From assembly GCF_014842915.1 (NCBI RefSeq), contig NZ_JACYXI010000004.1:124001-188000 (forward strand): a DNA stretch of 64,000 nucleotides, in the 5' to 3' direction. This DNA comes from Roseibium litorale (GTDB lineage: Bacteria; Pseudomonadota; Alphaproteobacteria; Rhizobiales; Stappiaceae). The notes beneath the pieces are model-generated. The model did no database searches. It worked only from the letters and a program-made list of their open reading frames with translations, and had not been told where the DNA came from. Of the stretch, positions 1 to 8,745 are shown piece by piece. How positions within the stretch are numbered: the first letter of the stretch is position 1; each line of letters opens with the position of its first letter. Position numbers and translations under genes: made by a program.

Positions 1-855
1 GGACAGAGCTTTGTCGCCAACGATGCGGATCTCGGACCCGAGACACAGGGCGGAACCGGCCGGATCTGGCTGATCACCGGTCCCAACATGGCCGGTAAGT
101 CGACCTTCCTGCGCCAGAACGCCCTGATCGCGGTCCTGGCGCAAATGGGCGCCTTTGTGCCTGCGGCCAGCGCTCATATCGGCGTGGTTGACCGGCTGTT
201 TTCCCGTGTGGGCGCCGCGGATGATCTCGCGCGCGGACGTTCGACCTTCATGGTCGAGATGGTGGAAACCGCAGCCATTCTCAATCAGGCGGGCGACCGG
301 TCTCTGGTCATTCTCGATGAAATCGGGCGCGGAACAGCAACCTTCGACGGCCTGTCCATCGCCTGGGCAACCATCGAGCATCTGCACGAGGTCAACAAGT
401 CCCGCGCTCTTTTCGCGACCCACTATCACGAGCTGACCGCGCTCAGCCAAAAGCTGGACCGGCTGTCCAATGCCACGGTTCTGGTCAAGGAATGGAAGGG
501 GGACGTGGTTTTCCTGCACGAAATCGTGCCCGGTGCAGCAGACCGGTCCTACGGGATCCAGGTCGCCAAGCTTGCAGGTCTTCCCGCCAGCGTGGTGGAG
601 CGGTCAAAGGCTGTTCTCAGCCAGCTGGAAGAGCAGGACCGGCGCTCTCCGGCGGAGGCTTTGATCGATGAACTTCCGCTCTTTGCGGCCTTCACCCAGC
701 CCAAGGCACAGGCCGGTGCGACTAAACCTCAAGGACCGAGCGCCGTAGAGGAGGCTCTGGACGGCATTGATCCGGATGACCTGACACCGAGGGAAGCTCT
801 GGACGCTCTCTATAAGCTGAAAGCAGCAAGAAAAGCGTCCAGCGCCGAAACCTGA
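1..855 (+). CDS. mutS: DNA mismatch repair ATPase MutS, C-terminal part
   Basis: The reading frame is open from base 1, so the gene begins outside the window; about 284 C-terminal residues are present. It contains the ABC-type ATPase of MutS: Walker [10 protein letters not shown] at fragment residues 27-35, a signature region with [14 protein letters not shown], Walker [12 protein letters not shown] and the switch motif ATHYHEL. A C-terminal helix-turn-helix dimerisation region follows ([17 protein letters not shown]), ending at TGA. MutS binds mismatches and recruits MutL for strand repair in the cytoplasm. The inter-motif spacing matches MutS1 rather than MutS2, which would carry a Smr domain. 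The next gene is on the other strand and ends four bases away. Confidence 0.97.
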   Translation, partial: GQSFVANDADLGPETQGGTGRIWLITGPNMAGKSTFLRQNALIAVLAQMGAFVPAASAHIGVVDRLFSRVGAADDLARGRSTFMVEMVETAAILNQAGDRSLVILDEIGRGTATFDGLSIAWATIEHLHEVNKSRALFATHYHELTALSQKLDRLSNATVLVKEWKGDVVFLHEIVPGAADRSYGIQVAKLAGLPASVVERSKAVLSQLEEQDRRSPAEALIDELPLFAAFTQPKAQAGATKPQGPSAVEEALDGIDPDDLTPREALDALYKLKAARKASSAET

Positions 856-858
856 GGC

Positions 859-1506
859 TTATTGCGGGCCGTAGCCCGGGATGGTCCGGGCGGCTTCCGC
901 ACTTACGGTCCGCTCGGTTTCGTCGTAGAAGCGCTGCGCCTCCATCAAACGCCAGCGGGCATCCTGAAGGTCAAAACGCGCGTCCTGAAGATCCTGCCGG
1001 CGGCGGTGCACGTCCTCCCGGCAGGCTCTCAGCTCGTCGCCGTTCTTGCCCGAACAGGAAAGACTGCCCACATCCAGCCGCAACCGGCTCATGCGGTTGT
1101 CGATATCCCGGACCCTGCGTTCCTGTTCCTCAACCTTGCTGCGGGCCTGCCAGATCCGCTTTCCAAGCGAATGCGCATACTCAAAGGAGCCAGCCATTTG
1201 CGGCGGACAGACCGGAGAGGCGCTCTTGCCCTGACGGCCAGCGTTATAGCCATTCATCGGCGTGCAATAGATCTGAACACCCTGGTTCCAGCCAGACATA
1301 TACTGGTCCGTGTCCGGCGTGACGCCATACCGGCCGCAATCCTTGACGATGTCAGCAAGCCGGGACGCCTGATAGCCGTTCGCGCCATCCGCCTTGCCCA
1401 GCGCTACCCAGTCACCGGCAGCGCATTGCTCCTTGGAAACCGTCTCACACCCTGCGAGCAGCAGCACGGCAAACAGCGCCGCAATTCCCCCCATAATCAA
1501 TTTCAT
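859..1506 (-). CDS. DUF2799-type lipoprotein
   Basis: A 215-residue protein starting at the ATG at 1506; the frame also opens five codons earlier at a TTG, which I consider less likely. Residues 1-20 form a lipoprotein signal with lipobox LLAGC, so the mature protein should be anchored to a membrane by its N-terminal cysteine. The rest is hydrophilic, has several paired cysteines (CGRYG, CTPMNGYNAGRQG, CPPQ, CSGKNGDELRAC) and ends with a charged coiled-coil-like segment rich in Arg, Asp and Gln. The pattern of GxxDG near the N-terminus followed by YxxGWxxG and YCTPxNGYNAGR matches DUF2799 proteins, whose function is unknown. It converges on mutS. Confidence 0.8.
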   Translation of the reverse strand: MKLIMGGIAALFAVLLLAGCETVSKEQCAAGDWVALGKADGANGYQASRLADIVKDCGRYGVTPDTDQYMSGWNQGVQIYCTPMNGYNAGRQGKSASPVCPPQMAGSFEYAHSLGKRIWQARSKVEEQERRVRDIDNRMSRLRLDVGSLSCSGKNGDELRACREDVHRRRQDLQDARFDLQDARWRLMEAQRFYDETERTVSAEAARTIPGYGPQ

Positions 1507-1678
1507 AATCAACCCAGCCAATCTTCAGAAAATACAGGCAATGCCGCTTGTTTCGCACCTCTGGTGAGGTCCAGTAAATCAGTTCCGAGGTGGCAAAACC
1601 GGCAAATCGCATTATAGTAGACGTCTTCTTCCTGGTCCTCACCTTCGGCCAGGTCGCCTTCTGCGGTCTTTGTTCATC

Positions 1679-2884
1679 ATGTTTCTCAGCCAGCCGTTGA
1701 CGCCTCAAGGCGTCTGGATCGTGTGCCTGTTGTTTCTGGGCGCATTTTGCCAATCCTCCCTTATTCCCGCGATGGGCTATTTCATTGTCGAAGGACTGAA
1801 TGAGCCGGCCTGGAAAATCGGTATTTACACCGGCATCGTCACTCCCCTGACGATGCTTGTGAACCGGCAGTTCGGCAAACAGATTGACGGACGAACCCCT
1901 ATCCGGAAGCTGCTCGGGATCGCGGTTGCAGGCTACACGCTGTTCGCCGCAATCCTTGCGTCCGGGCCAAGCTTTGCAATCCTGGTTGTTTGCGGCGCGC
2001 CCCTGATGGCACTGGCCAACAGTGCGAGCGCAACCACCTTCAGCTATGGCCGGCTTTATGCGGCTGATGCTTCGCTGAACATTCCCCGCTACAATTCTCT
2101 TCTGCGCAGCGCGACCTCACTTGCATGGATGATTTCACCAGCGGTCAGCTTCATGCTGTTTGCCCAGATCGGCTTTCAGAAAACCTTTCTGGTCTCCGCA
2201 ATAATGGGCCTTGTCTGGTTCGCAATATGGCACAGGACCGTTCCCGGAGATTTCCGGGCGCCTGAGCGGCAAGCCGCCGCCGTGGCGCTGGGCGGGTTTG
2301 ACTGGGCACTTTGGCTGGCAGCTCTCGCCTGCACGCTCTTTGCTCTTTGCAACGTGCTGTTCACCTCGGCGCTGGCGATCTACACCATCAAGGAAGTCGG
2401 ATTGCCCGGATCCACCCCCGGCTTGATGCTCTCGGCAAAATGCTTCGTGGAAGTGATCGCGATCTTCGCGGCCCCCCGTCTGGTTCAAATGACCAGCTCA
2501 AGGACAATCCTGCTGCTGGCCGCCGCGCTCGCCTGCGGCGTCTTTCTGATGATGACACAGATTGAAACCGTTCACGGGGCCTTGGGCCTGTCTCTGCTGG
2601 AGGGCCTCTATTACGGCCTCTTTGCCGGTGTCAGCATCACCTATATTCAGGACTTCATTCCCACCCAGCCCGGCAGGGCAACGGCAATCTACATGAACTG
2701 CCTGTTCATGGGCTCCATGATTGGCAGTGTCTCCATGGGCTTCATCGCCAGCGCCTTCGATTTCCGCGCTGTGGTGTTCGTTGCCGCAATAGCCGGTGGT
2801 GGCGCCTTTGTCACACTCCTGCTGACTCCGGCAATGACCAGGGCCACAGCTGGCGTCAAGCACTCCTGCGATGGCTCGCCTTGA
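1679..2884 (+). CDS. MFS transporter, sugar-efflux (SetA)-like
   Basis: A roughly 400-residue integral membrane protein with about twelve hydrophobic segments, the size and layout of the major facilitator superfamily. The sequence around residues 45-75 (TGIVTPLTMLVNRQFGKQIDGR) corresponds to the loop 2-3 signature, and the overall pattern resembles the SetA/SotA sugar efflux group. I chose the ATG at 1679; the frame opens three codons earlier with TTG. No clear ribosome binding site is visible. Its 3' end overlaps the oppositely oriented small gene by 29 bases. The substrate cannot be told from sequence; SetA relatives export sugars or analogues. Confidence 0.75.
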   Translation: MFLSQPLTPQGVWIVCLLFLGAFCQSSLIPAMGYFIVEGLNEPAWKIGIYTGIVTPLTMLVNRQFGKQIDGRTPIRKLLGIAVAGYTLFAAILASGPSFAILVVCGAPLMALANSASATTFSYGRLYAADASLNIPRYNSLLRSATSLAWMISPAVSFMLFAQIGFQKTFLVSAIMGLVWFAIWHRTVPGDFRAPERQAAAVALGGFDWALWLAALACTLFALCNVLFTSALAIYTIKEVGLPGSTPGLMLSAKCFVEVIAIFAAPRLVQMTSSRTILLLAAALACGVFLMMTQIETVHGALGLSLLEGLYYGLFAGVSITYIQDFIPTQPGRATAIYMNCLFMGSMIGSVSMGFIASAFDFRAVVFVAAIAGGGAFVTLLLTPAMTRATAGVKHSCDGSP

Positions 2885-3188
2885 TCTCCTCGATTTCCGC
2901 CTGCATCACCCGGAAGGCATCGAGGGCGAGCCGTTCCTCCTTCGTCAGGCCTTCCAGCTTCGGTTCCAGCTTCTCGATCAGGACGTTGAGCGCTTCACCC
3001 ATCCGGCCCAGCTGGCGGCCATAGCTGCCAACTTCCGACAGCACTTTCTGTTCGATTTCAGGCGCGGGAGAACGGCCCAGATTGATGTTGATCAGGCCGA
3101 ACTGGCTGCCGATCGCCTTGAACATGTCAAACCAGGGATTGATCGTCTGAGAGACATCTCCTGAAAGCGGGAGTCTGAATTCGGGCAT
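2856..3188 (-). CDS. conserved hypothetical protein (110 aa)
   Basis: A soluble, mostly helical protein of 110 residues with an ATG start. The N-terminus reads MPEFRLPLSGDVSQTINPW, followed by a Gly/Asn-rich segment and then a long amphipathic helix rich in Leu, Glu and Lys, probably coiled-coil. I recognise the MPxFRLPLSGDVxQxINPW opening as recurrent in rhizobial hypothetical proteins but know no function for it. There is no signal peptide or membrane segment. It converges with the MFS gene, overlapping it by 29 bases, and is followed on the same strand by nothing obviously related. Confidence 0.7.
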   Translation of the reverse strand: MPEFRLPLSGDVSQTINPWFDMFKAIGSQFGLININLGRSPAPEIEQKVLSEVGSYGRQLGRMGEALNVLIEKLEPKLEGLTKEERLALDAFRVMQAEIEEIKASHRRSA

Positions 3189-3285
3189 AACATCGTCCTT
3201 CTGATCTCAAGGTTGCTCAGAAACACTAGTACAACCCATACAGGTTCGTATGCCCAAATTCCGGTCGCCGGGACGAAAAGACGCC

Positions 3286-3819
3286 TCAGCTCCTTCCTGC
3301 TTTGGCGGCCGCCAGCGCATTCACCATGGCACCGGCAAAACTTGTCCGGTCCTCCGGATTGAGGAAATCGCCCAGACTGACCGTTTCCCCGCGGCTGCGC
3401 AGGCTGATCTTGACCACGCCCTCATCATCGAGCCGCTGCACCAAAAGGCGGACCCAGAAGGGATTGAAACGGTATTCGAGCGATTTGCGGCCGGGACCCA
3501 CCTTCCGGATAATCAGCTCATGGGCGGAGAGGCTTATTTCCTCGTAGCGGCGGGCAGAAGCGTAATTCATCCGGAACGCTGCCCAGATCAGAACAACATC
3601 CAGACCGAAGAAGCCGAAAACCGGCCAGGCGCCGATGGAGAGGAACAGGGCCCCGCTGGCAAAGCTGACCGCCGCCACACACACCATGAAAATCATGAAG
3701 CCGCGCGGGCTCAAGGAGCGGTAAGGGGTCAGAACCGCCTCAAAAAGGGGCCGGTCCTCCTCTTCATGTCTGTCTTCAACGTTCCGCATGCGCTCTGCTT
3801 TCGGATTGGCGAAGGTCAT
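3286..3819 (-). CDS. DUF2244 membrane protein
   Basis: A 177-residue protein with two closely spaced hydrophobic helices (about residues 40-82), a short acidic N-terminal tail and a C-terminal beta-rich domain of about 95 residues carrying EISLSAHELIIRKVGPGRKSLEYRFNPFWVRL. This layout is typical of DUF2244, small inner-membrane proteins of unknown role that resemble half of a bacterial PH-like module. Divergent from nth: the two start codons are 22 bases apart, so they share a very compact promoter region. That arrangement next to nth is common in rhizobia. Confidence 0.82.
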   Translation of the reverse strand: MTFANPKAERMRNVEDRHEEEDRPLFEAVLTPYRSLSPRGFMIFMVCVAAVSFASGALFLSIGAWPVFGFFGLDVVLIWAAFRMNYASARRYEEISLSAHELIIRKVGPGRKSLEYRFNPFWVRLLVQRLDDEGVVKISLRSRGETVSLGDFLNPEDRTSFAGAMVNALAAAKAGRS

Positions 3820-3841
3820 GCGGTGGGATTATAGAGGGGAC

Positions 3842-4660
3842 ATGGCGATTTCAAAGATCACAAAACAGGCAGCCAAGACCCCAAAGGCAAAGGCTGCCAA
3901 GCCCCGCAAGGCTCCATCGGTTGCGGAACCGGGAAAGGTGCTCAAGCGCCCGCGTTATACCCGCGCGGAGACACACGAGATTTTTCAGAGATTTCACGCG
4001 GATAATCCGGAGCCTAAGGGAGAGCTGGATTACGTGAATGCCTTCACCTTGCTTGTGGCGGTGGTCTTGTCCGCCCAGGCAACGGACGTTGGAGTCAACC
4101 GGGCGACGAAGAAACTGTTCCAGATCGCCGACACGCCGGAAAAGATGGTCGCTCTTGGTGAGGACAAGGTGCGGGAGGAAATCCGTACGATCGGCCTGTT
4201 CAAGACCAAGGCAAAGAACGTCATTCTTCTATCTGAGCAGTTGATCCGGGATCATGGCGGACAGGTGCCCGATGATAGGGAAGCGCTGGAAAAACTCCCC
4301 GGCGTAGGGCGGAAGACCGCCAATGTCGTGCTGAACATCTATTTCGGCCATCCGACCATAGCCGTCGACACGCATCTTTTCCGGCTTGGAAACCGGATCG
4401 GCATCGCGCCGGGCAAGACACCACTCGACGTCGAAAAAGCCATGGAGAAGGCCGTTCCGCTGGAATTCAGCCTGCATGCGCACCATTGGCTGATCCTTCA
4501 TGGCCGCTATATCTGCAAGGCCCGCAAGCCGGAATGCCGCCGCTGCGTGATCTATGATCTTTGCCGCAGCCCCGAACGCGAACCCTATGACGCCGTTCCT
4601 GAAATTGCCTTGAAGACTGCAGCGCTGGTCGCAGCTGGCAAGACACGTCTGGACGACTGA
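3842..4660 (+). CDS. nth: endonuclease III
   Basis: A DNA glycosylase/AP lyase removing oxidised pyrimidines. The start at 3842 is preferred because GAGGGG lies just upstream and because the earlier in-frame start at 3788 would run into the divergent DUF2244 gene. The 272-residue product has a basic N-terminal extension of about 35 residues (Ala/Lys-rich). It then shows the helix-hairpin-helix LPGVGRKTANVVLN with the catalytic Lys, the GPD-type loop AVDTHLFRL with the catalytic Asp, and the C-terminal 4Fe-4S cluster ligands C-x6-C-x2-C-x5-C (CKARKPECRRCVIYDLC). The stop overlaps the start of the downstream GNAT gene by one base (TGATG), suggesting translational coupling. Confidence 0.96.
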   Translation: MAISKITKQAAKTPKAKAAKPRKAPSVAEPGKVLKRPRYTRAETHEIFQRFHADNPEPKGELDYVNAFTLLVAVVLSAQATDVGVNRATKKLFQIADTPEKMVALGEDKVREEIRTIGLFKTKAKNVILLSEQLIRDHGGQVPDDREALEKLPGVGRKTANVVLNIYFGHPTIAVDTHLFRLGNRIGIAPGKTPLDVEKAMEKAVPLEFSLHAHHWLILHGRYICKARKPECRRCVIYDLCRSPEREPYDAVPEIALKTAALVAAGKTRLDD

Positions 4661-5226
4661 TGACCTCTTCTGTGCCCGCAGGGCTGAAAACGCCCGAGCC
4701 GACCCGGCGGTTGCGCCTGAGGCTTCCGGAACTGACGGATGCGGCCTTTTACCTTACCCTTCTGAATGAGCCGGACTACATCCGCTTCATTTCCGATGCC
4801 AAGGTACGCACACTCCGCACGGCCGAAGCCTTCATCAAGCTGCGGTCCCTGCCGCGCTTCGAGAAATATGGAACCGGGCTCTGGGTCGTTGAGAAGCTGG
4901 ACACATGCGATCCCATCGGCATTTGCGGGCTGATCATCCGGGAGGGGCTGGATCACCCGGATCTCGGCTACGCCTTCCTGTCGTCACATCAAGGCAAGGG
5001 ATATGCGCGGGAAGCAGCCAGGGCCGCAATCGGCTTTGCGCGGGAGCACATGAAGCTAGACTGGCTTTGCGCGATCATTGATCCGGGCAACGAGAGATCA
5101 GCCAAGCTCCTGACGGATCTCGGGTTTCATCGCGACGGCCAGCGTATGCTGGAATCCATCGGAGCCGTCTCGGATTATTTTGTAAAACCGCTTAGCGCTT
5201 CCGCTTGTGGCGCAGACGGACAATGA
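4660..5226 (+). CDS. GNAT acetyltransferase, RimJ/RimL-like
   Basis: A 188-residue N-acetyltransferase. The opening TRRLRLRLPELTDAAFYLTLLNEP and the block GYAFLSSHQGKGYAREAARAAIGFA, with the acetyl-CoA binding Q/R-x-x-G-x-G/A motif, are those of the RimJ/RimL type GNATs (Acetyltransf_3). The ending IDPGNERSAKLLTDLGFHRDGQ is the usual second half of the fold. The substrate is not predictable. Its start overlaps the nth stop by one base and its 3' end overlaps the converging irr gene by 35 bases. Confidence 0.85.
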   Translation: MTSSVPAGLKTPEPTRRLRLRLPELTDAAFYLTLLNEPDYIRFISDAKVRTLRTAEAFIKLRSLPRFEKYGTGLWVVEKLDTCDPIGICGLIIREGLDHPDLGYAFLSSHQGKGYAREAARAAIGFAREHMKLDWLCAIIDPGNERSAKLLTDLGFHRDGQRMLESIGAVSDYFVKPLSASACGADGQ

Positions 5227-5635
5227 CATCGACACGCACCACTTCCATGCCTTCGGGGGCAGCCGGGATGCGGCCAATGCCCACACCTTCTCCCGGAATA
5301 TCGAAGACCTCGTTGTCGCCTTCCACAAAGAAGTGATGGTGGTCGGAAACATTGGTATCGAAGTAAGTCTTGGTGCCGTCGATGGCGACTTCCCGCAGCA
5401 AACCGGCTTCGGTGAACTGATGCAGGGTGTTATAGACAGTGGCAAGAGACACCGGCACATCTGCCTGAACGGCCTCCTCATGGAGAATTTCCGCAGAGAT
5501 GTGACGGTCGCCTTGAGAGAACAGCAGTTCGGCAAGCGAAACGCGCTGACGCGTCGGGCGCAGTCCGGCATCCCGCAGCATGTCGGTCACATTGTGATGA
5601 TGGTCGGCATGATGTGATTGCATCGTGTCGGTCAT
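5192..5635 (-). CDS. irr: Fur-family iron response regulator Irr
   Basis: A 147-residue Fur superfamily repressor; ATG at 5635, although the frame opens two codons earlier with TTG. The N-terminus is histidine-rich (HHADHHH, residues 8-14). The winged-helix segment RPTRQRVSLAELLF...VSLATVYNTLHQFTEAGLL is typical of Fur. The HHH at residues 99-101 (SDHHHFF) is the heme- and metal-binding motif of Irr. The N-terminal GCPWHD-type heme regulatory motif known from Bradyrhizobium is absent, as in most other rhizobia. In the family, Irr represses heme synthesis and activates iron uptake under iron limitation. It lies divergent from fabA-fabB-fabI, an arrangement I know from other Rhizobiales. Fur and Mur would lack this HHH context. 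Confidence 0.9.
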   Translation of the reverse strand: MTDTMQSHHADHHHNVTDMLRDAGLRPTRQRVSLAELLFSQGDRHISAEILHEEAVQADVPVSLATVYNTLHQFTEAGLLREVAIDGTKTYFDTNVSDHHHFFVEGDNEVFDIPGEGVGIGRIPAAPEGMEVVRVDVIVRLRHKRKR

Positions 5636-5995
5636 TCCCAAGTCTTATCCCGTCCGCTGCCGTAATGGCCGCCATTCCGTTAAGTAGTAACCGGTCTGCT
5701 GTATTGCAAACCAGACCGCAGTTTCCCTTATCTGCCATTTCTTGGCCCGCACATGCAAGTTTTTTAAAATCCGTCTGCCCCGTGATCCTTCCCATTACCG
5801 CTGATCAATCCTCGGGAAAAAAACGAGGTTCTGTCCCAAATCTGACCTCAAGATGCGGTAACTAACCCTCAACATGATCTTTCGGACCTCGTTGCCCTGT
5901 GTTAGGAAAGCCCCCTAACAAATCAGGTAGAACCAACATCTTGGCTCATTTTTCGTCCGAATTATGGGCTGCTAGGGAAAAAGAACGGAACTCGA
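5636..5995. promoter_or_regulatory. irr-fabA divergent intergenic region
   Basis: A 360-base non-coding gap between divergent irr and fabA that must hold both promoters. It contains T-rich and C-rich tracts and one clear perfect inverted repeat at 5900-5920, listed separately. I see no convincing Irr box of the TTTAGAA-n-TTCTAAA type. Confidence 0.7.
5900..5920. promoter_or_regulatory. perfect inverted repeat upstream of fabA
   Basis: TGTTAGG - AAAGCCC - CCTAACA, two 7-base arms separated by 7 bases, centred about 85 bases before the fabA start. It could be an operator for a dimeric repressor or the stem of a leader hairpin. No known consensus is matched with confidence. Confidence 0.5.
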
Positions 5996-6502
5996 ATGAC
6001 CGATCGGCGCTCCAGCTACACCTATGAGGATCTTCTCGCCTGTGCACGAGGCGAACTTTTTGGCGAAGGCAATGCACAGCTGCCCTTGCCTCCGATGCTC
6101 ATGTTCGACCGGATTACCGATATTTCCGAAACAGGCGGTGAGTTTGACAAGGGCTATGCCCGCGCCGAGTTCGACATCAATCCCGATCTGTGGTTCTTCC
6201 CGTGCCATTTCCAGGGCAACCCGGTCATGCCCGGCTGCCTGGGTCTCGACGCCATGTGGCAGCTGACCGGCTTCTACCTCGGCTGGCTAGGCCTTGAAGG
6301 CAAGGGCATGGCCCTGTCCACCGGCGAAGTGAAATTCAAGGGCATGGTGACCCCGAGCGTGAAGAAGGTCGAATACGGTATCGACTTCAAGCGCATCATG
6401 AAGGGCCGTCTGGTTCTCGGCATCGCTGACGGCTGGCTGAAAGCCGATGGCGAGCAGATCTACAAGGCCACCGATCTGCGCGTCGGTCTGGCAAAGCAGT
6501 AA
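5996..6502 (+). CDS. fabA: 3-hydroxydecanoyl-ACP dehydratase/isomerase
   Basis: A 168-residue FabA. It dehydrates 3-hydroxydecanoyl-ACP and isomerises the trans-2 to the cis-3 double bond, the branch point of anaerobic-type unsaturated fatty acid synthesis. The active-site segment is [21 protein letters not shown], with His71 and Asp85 in the positions of the E. coli catalytic pair (His70, Asp84). Length and hot-dog fold pattern match FabA rather than FabZ, which is shorter and has Glu instead of the Asp. First gene of fabA-fabB-fabI; divergent from irr. Confidence 0.97.
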   Translation: MTDRRSSYTYEDLLACARGELFGEGNAQLPLPPMLMFDRITDISETGGEFDKGYARAEFDINPDLWFFPCHFQGNPVMPGCLGLDAMWQLTGFYLGWLGLEGKGMALSTGEVKFKGMVTPSVKKVEYGIDFKRIMKGRLVLGIADGWLKADGEQIYKATDLRVGLAKQ

Positions 6503-6624
6503 GCGGACCTGTTCCGCACACCCATAAGTCAGATCCCGCGCTCATTAGCGCGGGACAACTTTTTGAAGGCGGCCTTCATCCCCATATGAGGCCAGCATTG
6601 CTTCAAGAGAGATAGGAGACCGCA

Positions 6625-7848
6625 ATGAGGCGGGTTGTCATCACCGGAATGGGTATCGTGTCGTCCATCGGCAACAACACCCAGGAAGTTCTGGAAAGCC
6701 TGCGCGAGGGCAAGTCGGGCATCAGTTTCGCTCCCGACTATGCCGAGCACGGGTTCCGCAGCCAGGTTCATGGAATGCCGACGATCGACATTCCCTCTCA
6801 CGTTGACAAACGTCAGCTCCGCTTCATGGGCGATGGCGCAGCCTATAACTACATCGCCATGCAGCAGGCGATCGAGGACAGCGGCCTGGAAGAAAAGGAC
6901 GTGTCCAACGAGCGGACCGGCTTGATCATGGGGTCCGGCGGCCCGTCTACAAAGAACCTGTTCCAGGCACACCAGATCGTCATCGAGAAGGGCTCGCCCA
7001 AGCGCATGGGCCCGTTCATGGTGACCCGCGGCATGAGCTCGACCAACTCGGCCTGCCTTGCCACGCCCTTCAAGATCAAGGGCATCAACTATTCCATCAC
7101 GTCTGCCTGCTCCACATCCGCCCATTGCATTGGCTCTGCGACAGAGCAGATCCAGTTCGGCAAGCAGGATGTGATGTTCGCGGGCGGCGGCGAGGAACTG
7201 GACTGGACCCTGTCCTGCCTGTTCGATGCCATGGGCGCCATGTCCTCCAAGTACAACGACACCCCGCAAACGGCATCGCGCGCCTATGACGCGACCCGCG
7301 ACGGTTTCGTCATCGCTGGCGGCGGCGGCGTGGTTGTTCTGGAAGAACTGGAACACGCCAAGGCCCGCGGCGCGAAGATCTACGCGGAAGTCACTGGTTA
7401 CTGCGCAAATTCCGACGGCTACGACATGGTGGCTCCGTCCGGAGAAGGCGGTGAGCGCTGCATGCGCATTGCCACCAGCACGCTGGGTGACCGCAAGGTC
7501 AACTACATCAACAGCCACGGCACCTCGACCCCGGTCGGCGACATCGGCGAGATCCAGGCGATCCGCCGCGTGTTTGGTGAGAACCAGCCGCCAGTCTCCT
7601 CGACCAAGTCGCTCACCGGTCACAGCCTCGGCGCGACCGGCGTGCAGGAGGCAATCTACTGCCTGCTCATGCTGCAGAACGACTTCATCACGGCATCTGC
7701 GAATATCACTGAGCTGGATCCGGAGCTGAAGGTAGGCGAAATCGTTACCAAGCGCATCGACAACGCCGGTCTTGATACCGTTCTGTCCAACAGCTTCGGC
7801 TTCGGCGGCACCAATGCCTCCCTCGCCATGTCGCGCTATCACGGCTGA
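6625..7848 (+). CDS. fabB: beta-ketoacyl-ACP synthase I
   Basis: A 407-residue thiolase-fold condensing enzyme. The nucleophile is Cys162 in SACSTSAHC; the two catalytic histidines lie in [12 protein letters not shown] and [10 protein letters not shown], and the C-terminal Gly-rich loop is [12 protein letters not shown]. The short N-terminal region, the spacing and the pairing with FabA identify KAS I (FabB), which elongates the cis-3-decenoyl-ACP made by FabA, rather than FabF. GGAGA precedes the ATG. It lies 122 bases after fabA and 11 before fabI, consistent with one operon for unsaturated fatty acid synthesis. Confidence 0.95.
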   Translation: MRRVVITGMGIVSSIGNNTQEVLESLREGKSGISFAPDYAEHGFRSQVHGMPTIDIPSHVDKRQLRFMGDGAAYNYIAMQQAIEDSGLEEKDVSNERTGLIMGSGGPSTKNLFQAHQIVIEKGSPKRMGPFMVTRGMSSTNSACLATPFKIKGINYSITSACSTSAHCIGSATEQIQFGKQDVMFAGGGEELDWTLSCLFDAMGAMSSKYNDTPQTASRAYDATRDGFVIAGGGGVVVLEELEHAKARGAKIYAEVTGYCANSDGYDMVAPSGEGGERCMRIATSTLGDRKVNYINSHGTSTPVGDIGEIQAIRRVFGENQPPVSSTKSLTGHSLGATGVQEAIYCLLMLQNDFITASANITELDPELKVGEIVTKRIDNAGLDTVLSNSFGFGGTNASLAMSRYHG

Positions 7849-7859
7849 GGAGACGTTTC

Positions 7860-8675
7860 ATGTCTGATATCATGAAGGGCAAACGCGGCCTGATCATGGG
7901 TGTGGCCAACAACCACTCCATCGCCTGGGGCATTGCAAAGACCCTGCACGAGCATGGCGCAGAACTGGCTTTCACCTATCAGGGCGAAGCGTTCGGCAAG
8001 CGCACCAAGCCGCTGGCGGACTCCGTCGGCGCAAAGCTGCTTCTGCCATGCGATGTGGAAGATATCTCCACCGTTGATGCGGTCTTTGACACGCTGAAGA
8101 AGGAATGGGGCACGATTGATTTCATCGTGCATGCCATTGGTTTCTCGGATAAATCGGAACTCCGCGGCAAGTACGCGGACACCTCGCGGGAAAACTTCTC
8201 CCGCACCATGGTGATTTCCTGCTTCTCCTTCACCGAGATTGCCAAGCGTGCGGCTGAGCTGATGCCGAACGGCGGCTCGATGATCACCCTGACCTATGGC
8301 GGCTCCACCAAGGTGATGCCGAACTACAATGTCATGGGTGTTGCCAAAGCCGCTCTGGAATCCTCCGTGCGCTACCTGGCCGTCGACTTCGGTGACCAGA
8401 ACATCCGCGTGAATGCGATCTCTGCCGGTCCTGTCCGGACGCTCGCAGGCTCCGGCGTGTCCGATGCCCGCCTGATGTTCAACTACCAGAAGCGCAACGC
8501 ACCGCTGAAGCGCACCGTTTCCCTTGAAGAAATCGGTGGCACCAGCCTCTATCTTCTGTCCGACCTGTCAGGCGGTGTGACGGGCGAAATTCACTTCGTC
8601 GACAGCGGCTACAACATCATGTCCATGCCGCGGCTCGAAGAACTGAAGGTTCAGGACACCGGCGTAGCGGACTAA
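7860..8675 (+). CDS. fabI: enoyl-ACP reductase (NADH)
   Basis: A 271-residue short-chain dehydrogenase-type enoyl-ACP reductase completing the fatty acid elongation cycle. The nucleotide-binding motif GVANNHSIAWGIA near residue 14 is FabI-specific. The catalytic residues are Tyr146, Tyr156 and Lys163 (TYGGSTKVMPNYNVMGVAK), in exactly the E. coli FabI positions. An AGGAGA ribosome binding site overlaps the fabB stop. A strong hairpin terminator follows at 8695. FabI is the classical triclosan target; nothing here indicates a resistant variant. Confidence 0.97.
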   Translation: MSDIMKGKRGLIMGVANNHSIAWGIAKTLHEHGAELAFTYQGEAFGKRTKPLADSVGAKLLLPCDVEDISTVDAVFDTLKKEWGTIDFIVHAIGFSDKSELRGKYADTSRENFSRTMVISCFSFTEIAKRAAELMPNGGSMITLTYGGSTKVMPNYNVMGVAKAALESSVRYLAVDFGDQNIRVNAISAGPVRTLAGSGVSDARLMFNYQKRNAPLKRTVSLEEIGGTSLYLLSDLSGGVTGEIHFVDSGYNIMSMPRLEELKVQDTGVAD

Positions 8676-8694
8676 CCGCTGAAGCCAGAATATG

Positions 8695-8727
8695 AAAAAG
8701 GCGGGTCCCAATGGCCCGCCTTTTTTG
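8695..8727. terminator. bidirectional intrinsic terminator
   Basis: AAAAAGGCGGG - loop - CCCGCCTTTTTT: an 11-base GC-rich stem with A and T tracts on either side, so it can end both fabI on the plus strand and the SH3 gene converging from the minus strand. Confidence 0.9.
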
Positions 8728-8745
8728 TGTCTTGTGTTTGCTGCC

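Noticed and set aside
862..1617. 251-codon frame opposite the DUF2799 lipoprotein
   Set aside because: The lipoprotein has signal, lipobox and family pattern; the opposite frame has none.
6529..7842. 437-codon open frame antisense to fabB
   Set aside because: It mirrors fabB, has no recognisable domain, and long antisense frames are common in GC-rich codon usage.
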